Shown: positions 33,529 to 39,345 of the stretch, piece after piece
How the letters are laid out: each line of letters starts with the position of its first letter
Position numbering within the stretch: position 1 is the stretch's first letter
NCBI GenBank assembly: GCA_016795035.1
Contig: JAEUIT010000034.1
Coordinates: 1-39,345, forward strand
Reading direction: 5' to 3'
Source: Phycisphaerae bacterium
Lineage (GTDB): Bacteria; Planctomycetota; Phycisphaerae; Phycisphaerales; SM1A02
DNA: 39,345 bases
Program-made: the position numbers and the translations under genes
The notes under the pieces: generated by a model
The model's input: only the letters and a program-made list of their open reading frames with translations
Told to the model about the DNA's origin: nothing
Databases searched by the model: none

Positions 33529-34466
33529 GCCAGGAACGCCCTCAATCCTTGATGCCGGTTCCCGACGTGCCGATGGCGATGCTCACGAGCCTTCCGCTCA
33601 CGAAGCGGCATTGGGTCGAGATCGCGCTACGGTCGTCATGGACCGCGACGCGGATGAACCTCAACACGTTTGCGCGACATGGCGTGTTCGAAGACGAGGG
33701 TGCCGTCGCGGCCGTCGCGAAGCGACTCGCCGACGAGCAGCTTGTTCGCTCCGCAAAGGCGATGCCGTACCAACTCCTCGTTGCAGTCCGGAACGCGGTC
33801 TCGGTGCCGTCGGAGATCCGAGCGGCGCTCGAGACGGCCCTCGAACATGCAACGCGGAACGTCTCCGCGTTTGCGGCGCGGAACGTGTGGGTGCTGCCCG
33901 ACGTCTCGGGATCGATGCACGCACCGATCACCGGCCATCGCAAGGGCGCGACGACGTCGGTGCGCTGCGTCGACGTGGCGGCGCTCATGGCGGCGACGGT
34001 GCTTCGGCGGAATCCGTCGGCCTGCGTCCTGCCGTTCAGCGACGTCGCGATACCGATGCCGCTCGACGCCGAGCGGTCGATTCTCGAGAACGCGGAGATC
34101 CTCGCGCAGTTGCCGTCGGGCGGAACGAACTGCTCGGCGCCGCTCGCTTGGATCAACGCCAAGAAGGCCCGGGCGGATCTCGTCGTCTTCGTCTCGGACA
34201 ACGAGTCGTGGATCGACTCGAACCCATGGACGCAATCGGCTGCAACGGAGACGCTGCGTCAGTGGTCGATCCTACGAGAACGCAACCCCGGAGCGCGACT
34301 CGTGTGCATCGACCTCACGCCCAACATGACGTCGCAGGCGCCGAACCTGGACGACATCTTGAATCTCGGCGGTTTCTCCGACGAGATCTTCGAAACCATC
34401 GCCGGATTCGCATCCGGCGCAGACTCGCGGCAGTGGATCGGGCGAATTCGCTCGACCACCCTCTGA
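33525..34466 (+). CDS. rsr: Ro60/Rsr TROVE C-terminal part plus von Willebrand A domain (split gene, part 2)
   Basis: 313 aa. The first ~120 residues complete the TROVE ring (V-P-D-V-P-M-A-M-L-T-S-L-P-L, R-M-N-L-N-T-F-A-R-H-G-V-F). The rest is the vWA domain with an intact MIDAS: P-D-V-S-G-S-M-H, then P-S-G-G-T-N-C-S-A-P and F-V-S-D-N-E-S-W. Translation is probably coupled to part 1 through the ATGA overlap. The two chains could assemble into one ring, or ribosomes could shift -1 to make a full-length protein. A sequencing error is also possible. Confidence 0.88.
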   Translation: MSQERPQSLMPVPDVPMAMLTSLPLTKRHWVEIALRSSWTATRMNLNTFARHGVFEDEGAVAAVAKRLADEQLVRSAKAMPYQLLVAVRNAVSVPSEIRAALETALEHATRNVSAFAARNVWVLPDVSGSMHAPITGHRKGATTSVRCVDVAALMAATVLRRNPSACVLPFSDVAIPMPLDAERSILENAEILAQLPSGGTNCSAPLAWINAKKARADLVVFVSDNESWIDSNPWTQSAATETLRQWSILRERNPGARLVCIDLTPNMTSQAPNLDDILNLGGFSDEIFETIAGFASGADSRQWIGRIRSTTL

Positions 34467-34483
34467 CCGCGGTTGACGGAGCA

Positions 34484-34630
34484 CGTTTCGCGAATGCCTG
34501 CGGGACTACACGACTTCAATACGTCCTCTATGTGGGTTCGAGTCCCACCGGCGCCATTCACCCCGTGAATCACGGCGCCGTAGCCTAACTGGTCAAGGCA
34601 GGAAGTCTCGCAAAATCTTGTCGCGAAGCG
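34484..34630 (+). ncRNA. Candidate bacterial Y RNA (YrlA-like) with circularly permuted tRNA-like domain
   Basis: Lies between rsr and rtcB in a 236-bp gap. Ends pair: 34484-34493 with 34621-34630 (10 bp, one G-U), then 34499-34507 with 34604-34612 (9 bp, one G-U). Inside is a tRNA body in permuted order: T-arm GTGGG-TTCGAGT-CCCAC (34532-34548), acceptor 3' strand CGGCGCC (34549-34555), a closing hairpin ATTCAC-CCC-GTGAAT, acceptor 5' strand GGCGCCG (34574-34580), TA, and D-arm GCCT-AACTGGTCA-AGGC (34583-34599) with the G-G pair of tRNA D-loops. All stems are perfect. The anticodon arm is replaced by the terminal stem, where Ro60 would bind. Position and shape match the Y RNAs that tether effectors to Ro60 in Salmonella. 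Ends are inferred from pairing, not mapped. Confidence 0.82.
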
Positions 34631-34659
34631 CTTTCACACTCGGAGTGTGGCGAGACTCC
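34604..34659 (+). promoter_or_regulatory. Alternative hairpin competing with the Y RNA stem
   Basis: AGTCTCGC at 34604-34611, which pairs with 34500-34507 in the Y RNA, is also a perfect 8-bp complement of GCGAGACT at 34650-34657, extendable by GG/CC. An inner hairpin CACACT-CGG-AGTGTG sits at 34635-34649. The two folds exclude each other. It may act as a processing or attenuation element before rtcB, or be part of a second small RNA. Confidence 0.5.
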
Positions 34660-34702
34660 GATCCCGCCCGCTCCATTCTCTTCTCTCCATTCTCGAGTCC
34701 CC

Positions 34703-36196
34703 ATGTCCTCCTCACCCTTCATCCCGACCGGCGACGCCACCGCGATTCTGCCGGTTCGTAATGGCGAGCTCTCGCCGATCACCGTGATCGGCACGCCCGA
34801 GATCCGCGGCACGTTCGACGACCTCTGTCTGAAGCAGGCGATCAACGTGCGCATGGCGCCGGGCGTCACCGACGTGGTCCTCAATCCCGACGCGCACTGC
34901 GGCTATGGCGCGCCGATTGGCTGCGTGCTCGCGTCGCCCACGCACATCTATCCGGGCCCGGTCGGCGTCGACATCAAGTGCTCGATGAGCCTGCTGCAGC
35001 TCGACATCGACGAGGACGCGGTGGCCGATCGGCGCACGCGCCGCGCGCTCATCGAGGCGATCGTCGCGCGCACGCCCACCGGTTCGGGCCGCGGACAGCG
35101 GCACGCGCCGAAGGGGCGACGCGTCGATGTGAGCGTCGGTCGCCGCGCGGTGGTCGAGGGCGCGTCGCACGGCGTGTGCGAGGCGTTAGGCGTTCCGCTC
35201 GCTTGGGCCGCGCGGTGCGAGGACTCGCATCACGAAGGGCACGACGGTTCGCAGGCAGCGCTCGAGGAGCGGCTGTCGCGACACCTGCGCGAGGAACGTA
35301 TGGGGAAGCTCTTCCCCGAGAAGACCGCGCAGCTCGGAAGCTACGGCGGCGGAAACCACTTCGGCGAGTGCGAGATCGTGCACGTTGCGGACAACGAGCG
35401 GGCCCGGAGCGTCGCCACGGCGTTCGGCCTGCGCGATCGCGGTGTCGCGTTCCTCTCCCACTGCGGAAGCCGCGGCTGGGGCGCGTGGCTTGCGGACCTG
35501 CAATTCCGTACGCTGCGCCAGCACTTCGATCGCTGGTCGATTCCGCTTCCCGGAAACGACCGGCACATGGTGCACGCGCCGCTCGGCACCGACGAGGCGA
35601 ACGCGTACCTCGACGACATGGCGCTCGGCGCGAACTTCGCGACGGTGAACCACCTCCTGATCAACGCCCTCGTGCTCGAGGCGTTCCAGGAAGTCCTTCC
35701 CGGCGTGAAGGGCGAGCTCGTCTATCTCATCAGCCACAACATCGCGCGGAAGGAAGTCTTCAACGACCGCGAGACGTGGGTGCACCGCAAGGGCGCGACG
35801 CGTGCGTTTCCCGCGGGGCACTTCGCGCTGAAGTCGACGCCGTTCTACGAGACCGGTCACCCCATTCTTCTCCCCGGCAATCCGCAGGCCGGCTCGAGCG
35901 TGATGGTGGCCGATCCCGGCGCGAAGCTCTCGTGCTTCAGCGTGAACCACGGCGCCGGACGAACGATGAGTCGGACGGCTGCAACGAAGAACCTTGACCA
36001 GCGCGCCGTCGACGAATCGTTCGAGCGAGCGGACATCCTGACGAACTGCCGTCAGTATCCGATCGACGAGGCGCCGAAGGCGTACAAGGACTTCAACGAA
36101 GTGATCCGTAGCGTCGAAACCGCCGGACTCGCCACCGAGATCGCCCGCCTGAAGGCGCGCTTCGTGATCAAGGACGGGGATAAGGCGGATGATTAA
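34703..36196 (+). CDS. rtcB: RtcB, 3'-phosphate/5'-OH RNA ligase
   Basis: 497 aa. Metal-site residues are in place: Asp63 (N-P-D-A-H-C-G-Y-G), Cys93 (G-V-D-I-K-C), Asn218-His219 (G-G-G-N-H-F-G-E), His253 (S-H-C-G-S-R-G) and His345 (S-H-N-I-A-R-K). The guanylylated histidine is His416 in N-H-G-A-G-R. It joins RNA ends with 2',3'-cyclic phosphate or 3'-phosphate to 5'-OH, using GTP and manganese, as in repair of cleaved tRNAs. The length is above the short ~400-aa RtcB of enterobacteria. It follows the Y RNA by 73 bp and shares the sigma-54 operon. Confidence 0.96.
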   Translation: MSSSPFIPTGDATAILPVRNGELSPITVIGTPEIRGTFDDLCLKQAINVRMAPGVTDVVLNPDAHCGYGAPIGCVLASPTHIYPGPVGVDIKCSMSLLQLDIDEDAVADRRTRRALIEAIVARTPTGSGRGQRHAPKGRRVDVSVGRRAVVEGASHGVCEALGVPLAWAARCEDSHHEGHDGSQAALEERLSRHLREERMGKLFPEKTAQLGSYGGGNHFGECEIVHVADNERARSVATAFGLRDRGVAFLSHCGSRGWGAWLADLQFRTLRQHFDRWSIPLPGNDRHMVHAPLGTDEANAYLDDMALGANFATVNHLLINALVLEAFQEVLPGVKGELVYLISHNIARKEVFNDRETWVHRKGATRAFPAGHFALKSTPFYETGHPILLPGNPQAGSSVMVADPGAKLSCFSVNHGAGRTMSRTAATKNLDQRAVDESFERADILTNCRQYPIDEAPKAYKDFNEVIRSVETAGLATEIARLKARFVIKDGDKADD

Positions 36197-36200
36197 GAGG

Positions 36201-36316
36201 GGAGGCGCGGCCTTCGGCCGCGAGGATTCAGGATTCAGGAGTCAGGGTGAAAGCAACCAAAGCGCGGTGCCGAAGTGCCTGGCCCACTGACTCCTGACTC
36301 CTAACTCCTGACTCCC
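36201..36316 (+). repeat. Left inverted repeat flanking rtcA
   Basis: It begins with hairpin CGCGGCC-TTC-GGCCGCG (36206-36222), then short tandem AGGATTC/AGGAGTC units, then a conserved core (GGTGAAAGCAACCAAAGCGC) and ends in ACTCCTGACTCC units. The reverse complement recurs at 37440-37558 on the other side of rtcA. More degenerate CCCTGAA/CCCTGAC units fill the space to the rtcA start. Looks like an extragenic repeat element. Confidence 0.85.
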
Positions 36317-36358
36317 TGCCTTCTACCCCGAACCCTGAACCCTGACCCCTTTGCTTCC

Positions 36359-37396
36359 ATGCCTCCCCTCCACATCAACGGTTCCACGGGCGAAGGCGGC
36401 GGTCAGATGCTCCGATCGTCGCTCGCGCTCTCGATGGCGCTTGGCGTGCCGTTTCGCATTACGGGCATCCGCGCGAATCGCGAGAAGCCCGGGCTCATGC
36501 GCCAGCACCTCACCGCGTTGCAGGCGGCGATCGCGATCTCGTCGGCGCGCGCCGAAGGCACGGCCGTCGGCTCGCGCGAGGTCACCTTTGCGCCCGGACC
36601 CGTGCGCGGCGGCTCGTATCGATTCGCGGTGGGCACCGCAGGCAGCGTGACGCTCGTCTTGCAGGCGATCCTGCCCGCGCTTCTCGTGGCCGACGAGCCG
36701 TCGGAGGTGGTGATCGAAGGCGGTACGCATGCTCGTTCGGCGCCGACGTTCGAATTTCTTCAGCACGCGCTCGTGCCGCTCCTCGCCCGGCTCGGCGGCG
36801 CGATCGACGTGCGCCTCGAGAAGCACGGCTTCTACCCTGCCGGCGGCGGTCGCGTTGCCGTGTCCGTTTCGCCGGCTGCAACGATGAGTCCGTTGATGAT
36901 CGAACGCCGTGGCGAGGTTCGCTCGACGCGGGCTGTGTCGATCGTGTCGAAGCTCCCGTTCGACGTGGCGCGCCGCGAACTCGAAGCCGTGCGGTCGCGC
37001 CTTGGCTGGTCGTTCGACACGCGGAACGCGCGCGTCGTCGACGATGCGCCGTGCCCCGGCAACGCGCTTCTTCTCTATATAGAGAGTGAAGGCGGCACGG
37101 ACATCTTCGGCGTGATCGGCGAGCGGCAGAAGTCGTCGGAGCGCGTTGCAGCCGAGGCATGCGCCGAGGTCGAGTCGTACCTCGAGTCCGATGCGCCGAT
37201 CGGTCCGCATCTCGCCGACCAACTCATGGTGCCGTGCGCGATCGCCGCCGCGAAGGGCGCCGGCGAAAGCTCGTTCGTGACGCAGCCGCTTTCGAGCCAC
37301 AGCACGACGAACAGCGAGATCGTCGCCGCGTTTCTCGGGCGCGCGCCGACGATCGAGTCGCGCGGCGCGAAGTCCGTGCGCTGGTCGATTCGTTGA
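36359..37396 (+). CDS. rtcA: RtcA, RNA 3'-terminal phosphate cyclase
   Basis: 345 aa. Signature G-E-G-G-G-Q-M-L-R-S-S-L-A-L-S at residues 11-25, H-A-R-S-A-P-T-F-E-F-L in the middle, and the adenylylated histidine His314 in S-S-H-S-T-T-N-S-E-I-V. Converts RNA 3'-phosphate to 2',3'-cyclic phosphate with ATP, giving the ends that RtcB ligates. Unlike the usual close spacing to rtcB, it is separated by 162 bp of repeats and enclosed by inverted repeats, so it could move or invert as a unit. Confidence 0.95.
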   Translation: MPPLHINGSTGEGGGQMLRSSLALSMALGVPFRITGIRANREKPGLMRQHLTALQAAIAISSARAEGTAVGSREVTFAPGPVRGGSYRFAVGTAGSVTLVLQAILPALLVADEPSEVVIEGGTHARSAPTFEFLQHALVPLLARLGGAIDVRLEKHGFYPAGGGRVAVSVSPAATMSPLMIERRGEVRSTRAVSIVSKLPFDVARRELEAVRSRLGWSFDTRNARVVDDAPCPGNALLLYIESEGGTDIFGVIGERQKSSERVAAEACAEVESYLESDAPIGPHLADQLMVPCAIAAAKGAGESSFVTQPLSSHSTTNSEIVAAFLGRAPTIESRGAKSVRWSIR

Positions 37397-37439
37397 AAGG
37401 GGAGACAGGAGCCGGAAGCCGGAAGCCGGGAGCCGGGAG

Positions 37440-37558
37440 CCGGGAGTCAGGAGTCAGGAGTCAGTGGGAAAGGCAGTTTGGTACCGCGCTTTGGTTGCTT
37501 TCACCCTGAATCCTGAATCCTCGATCCTGAATCCTCGCGGCCAAAGGCCGCGCGCCTC
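37440..37558 (-). repeat. Right inverted repeat flanking rtcA
   Basis: Reverse complement of the left copy at 36201-36316: hairpin CGCGGCC-AAA-GGCCGCG at 37536-37552, the GCGCTTTGGTTGCTTTCACC core at 37486-37505, and AGGAGTC units at 37443-37462. It differs by small indels and substitutions and by an adjoining run of GGAAGCCG/GGGAGCCG units. Its outer end touches the frr stop codon, and it may serve as a terminator for both convergent genes. Confidence 0.85.
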
Positions 37559-38123
37559 AGATCTCTTCGATCTCCGTCACCTTCTTCGCCGTGACCTCGT
37601 CGATCTTGGCCGTGTACTTCTTCGTGAGTTCGTCGATCTCGTCCTTCGCGGACTTCGCTTGATCGTCCGAGACCGGGTTCTTCTTGTCGGCAACGAGGAG
37701 ATCGATGTGCTTGTTCGCGTCGCGGCGCTCGTTGCGGATCGCGACCTTCTGCTCTTCCGCCATTTTCTTCGCCTGGCCCACGAGCTGCTTGCGGCGCTCC
37801 AAGGACGGCGGCGGCACGTTGATGCGGATGACCGAGCCTTCCGACTGCGGATTGAGGCCGAGTCCGGCGGTCTCGATGGCCTTGATGATCGTCTGCTTCG
37901 AGCTCGGATCGAACGGCTTCACGAGAAGCTGCGTCGGCTCGGGCGTCGAGATGCCCGCGAGCTCGCGCAGGTCGGTTTGGCTGCCGTAGTAGTCGACCTT
38001 GATGTACTCAAGAAGCGCCGTCGACGCGCGGCCGGTCCGCATGCCGCGGAGTTCGCGCGTGAGGTATTCGACGGACTTGATCATCTTCTCTTCGCACTCA
38101 AGTTGAATCGTGTCGAGGTCCAT
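37557..38123 (-). CDS. frr: Ribosome recycling factor
   Basis: 188 aa, normal length. Typical features: E-Y-L-T-R-E-L-R-G-M-R-T-G-R-A-S near the N-terminus, the central beta domain (I-S-T-P-E-P-T-Q-L-L-V-K-P-F-D, G-S-V-I-R-I-N-V-P-P) and the three-helix bundle (E-R-R-K-Q-L-V-G-Q-A-K-K-M-A-E). Splits post-termination ribosomes with EF-G. Lies downstream of pyrH in the common pyrH-frr order. Confidence 0.97.
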   Translation of the reverse strand: MDLDTIQLECEEKMIKSVEYLTRELRGMRTGRASTALLEYIKVDYYGSQTDLRELAGISTPEPTQLLVKPFDPSSKQTIIKAIETAGLGLNPQSEGSVIRINVPPPSLERRKQLVGQAKKMAEEQKVAIRNERRDANKHIDLLVADKKNPVSDDQAKSAKDEIDELTKKYTAKIDEVTAKKVTEIEEI

Positions 38124-38219
38124 GGTGAGCCGGGGGTTCGGGGTGGTGGTTCGGGGTGTGATTCGGGTTGGCGATTCGGGCTCGCGACGAGTCGAATCGG
38201 CGGGGCTGCAACGCGGAGA
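38124..38219. repeat. frr-pyrH spacer with short TTCGGG repeats
   Basis: TTCGGG[GT] occurs at 38137, 38150, 38162 and 38175, spaced 12-13 bp, within G-rich sequence. One CTGCAACG motif (38206, with full GAG extension) lies just after the pyrH stop on the transcript. No gene. Confidence 0.6.
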
Positions 38220-38972
38220 TCACTTCGTCACGAGTGTGCCGATGCGCTCACCGCGGACGACTCGCGCGATGTTGCCCTTCGTCTTGTAGTCGAACACGCA
38301 GATCGGGAGCGTGTGCTCCATGCACATCGTCATGGCCGTGAGGTCCATGACGCCGAGCTGCTTCTCGATCGCCTCGGCGTACGTGAGGGTGTCGTAGCGC
38401 GTGGCCTTCGGGTCCTTCTTGGGGTCGGCGGTGTAGATGCCGTCGACCTTCGTGGCCTTCAGGAGGATGTCCGCGTTGAGTTCGATCGCGCGGAGGGAGG
38501 CGCAGGTGTCAGTCGTGAAGAACGGGTTGCCCGTGCCGGCGACGAGGATGACGATGCGGCCCTTCTCGAGGTGACGGAGGGCGCGGCCGCGGATGAAGGG
38601 CTCGGCGACCGCCGGCACGTTGATCGCGGACATGACGCGGGCCTCGCGGCCGACGTGGGTGAGCGCTTCCTTCAGGGCAAGGCCATTGATGACCGTCCCG
38701 AGCATCCCCATGTAGTCGGCGGTTGACTGGGTGAAACCGCCGCGTGCGGAGAGTTGGGCGCCGCGGATGATGTTGCCGCCGCCGACGACGACCGCGATCT
38801 GGAGGTTGCCCGGGCTGTCAGCCGCCGCGGCGATCTCGCCGGCGATGGCGGCGAGTTCGTCCGGAGAGATGCCGAGTTGTCCGGGAGGTGCGAACGACTC
38901 CCCGGAGATCTTGAGCAGGACACGACGACCGGAGGTGAGCTGGGATCGGTGCGACTGGCTGGTGGTCGTCAT
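38220..38972 (-). CDS. pyrH: Uridylate (UMP) kinase
   Basis: 250 aa from the ATG at 38972. Amino-acid-kinase fold with V-L-L-K-I-S-G-E-S-F at the N-terminus, V-V-V-G-G-G-N-I-I-R-G, A-D-Y-M-G-M-L-G-T-V-I-N, V-A-G-T-G-N-P-F-F-T-T-D, and K-A-T-K-V-D-G-I-Y-T-A-D-P. Makes UDP from UMP. The frame is open beyond the ATG to 39173, but family length supports 38972. Co-oriented with frr, 96 bp apart. Confidence 0.96.
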   Translation of the reverse strand: MTTTSQSHRSQLTSGRRVLLKISGESFAPPGQLGISPDELAAIAGEIAAAADSPGNLQIAVVVGGGNIIRGAQLSARGGFTQSTADYMGMLGTVINGLALKEALTHVGREARVMSAINVPAVAEPFIRGRALRHLEKGRIVILVAGTGNPFFTTDTCASLRAIELNADILLKATKVDGIYTADPKKDPKATRYDTLTYAEAIEKQLGVMDLTAMTMCMEHTLPICVFDYKTKGNIARVVRGERIGTLVTK

Positions 38973-39236
38973 GCGGAGGGGGCATCCCGGAGTTAGAACG
39001 CGAGGGGGCGGGTCGCGCCGGAGGGCGACCCCGGAGCCGGGAGGCCCGGAGGGGGATAGGCGTGGGGGCGGAGAGACCACCGCGCGACCGGAGATTGGAA
39101 CCGACCTCGCCCGATGGGGCAAGCCAGACCTCGGTGACAATGGCCAGACCACTGCGCAACGTGGCCAGACCACTGCGCGGCGGTGGCGACACCGCGCTCG
39201 GGGTACTGGCCAGCGGCTGTGTTCACTTTCAAGTCC
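38973..39236. repeat. Non-coding stretch beside the IS110 gene, with a 21-bp-period direct repeat
   Basis: TGGCCAGACCACTGCGC occurs at 39141-39157 and 39162-39178, with a degenerate third copy at about 39121-39140. The stretch lies downstream of the transposase stop, so it may include one element end. The rest is G-rich with GGAGGG clusters and holds no gene. Confidence 0.55.

Positions 39237-39345
<109 letters not shown>

Larger units (their letters stand above)
5150..38213. repeat. Dispersed CTGCAACG motif (31 copies), extended GSCTGCAACGNNGAG
   Basis: Plus-orientation copies start at 5150, 6202, 6974, 7009, 7371, 13212, 15050, 15345, 16627, 16904, 20809, 28293, 29569, 34240, 35979, 36876 and 38206. 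Reverse copies (CGTTGCAG) start at 7336, 8319, 8799, 9799, 10229, 12603, 13400, 14439, 14597, 19297, 31464, 33779, 36516 and 37144. All 17 plus copies are preceded by G then G or C, but only 5 of 14 reverse copies are. The downstream NNGAG is exact in 11 plus and 5 reverse copies. Most lie in genes of unrelated function; a few (13212, 19297, 38206) are intergenic. Positions were found by eye, so a copy or two may be missed. Confidence 0.9.

Noticed and set aside
34532..34657. An ordinary tRNA gene suggested by the T-loop TTCGAGT and the D-arm
   Set aside because: The T-arm and acceptor 3' strand lie before the acceptor 5' strand and D-arm, and no anticodon arm is formed. Only a permuted tRNA-like fold explains the pairing.

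Overview
The window looks like chromosomal DNA from a high-GC member of the Planctomycetota, probably an uncultured Phycisphaerae-like lineage. The clues are large secreted proteins ending in dockerin-like D-x-[DN]-x-D-G repeats with L-L-G-[AS]-W ends, a paired Cys-rich C-terminal repeat, an ECF sigma factor followed by a Ser/Thr kinase with a helical-repeat tail, and a small membrane protein ending in a CxxCGYD...CPECG zinc ribbon. This assignment is inference from gene style, not from a marker gene.

Layout. 1-426 is the tail of a membrane protein related to the DUF4956 protein at 30422-31090. 737-4134 holds four exported proteins with AT-richer codon use than their neighbours; it looks like a foreign island. 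4734-6508 is a NarL-type two-component system on the minus strand. 6666-9300 is a plus-strand run: lipoprotein, protein with a C-terminal CxxCH, O-methyltransferase, DCC thiol oxidoreductase. The end of this run is duplicated at 12515-13131, with the methyltransferase copy broken. Between and beyond the two copies lie large minus-strand exported proteins: FG-GAP/VCBS type at 9807-12347, Gly/Cys-rich at 13230-15443, and a 998-aa beta-solenoid-like protein with 552-bp repeats at 16172-19168. Then come an ECF sigma factor plus kinase (19370-22433), thrS and nrdR (minus), a beta-helix/PA14 protein (minus), the CotH-VTC-DUF4956 operon (27650-31090), the RNA-repair locus (31065-37396), frr and pyrH (minus), and the end of an IS110-family transposase.

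The RNA-repair locus is the most informative system. RtcR (minus) faces a sigma-54 promoter at 32779-32794. The promoter drives a Ro60/TROVE protein split into two overlapping ORFs, a non-coding RNA at about 34484-34630, rtcB and rtcA. This RNA has a complete tRNA-like T-arm, 7-bp acceptor stem and D-arm, but in circularly permuted order, hung on a long stem made by its own 5' and 3' ends. That is the architecture expected of a bacterial Y RNA (YrlA-like), and the gene order matches rsr-yrl-rtcBA of Salmonella. rtcA is flanked by inverted copies of a repeat of about 115 bp.

The second strong signal is genome-scale: the octamer CTGCAACG occurs 31 times in either orientation (about one expected), with extended consensus GSCTGCAACGNNGAG. 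It sits mainly inside genes, where it forces rare codons, and is absent from the 1-5149 stretch that contains the putative island.
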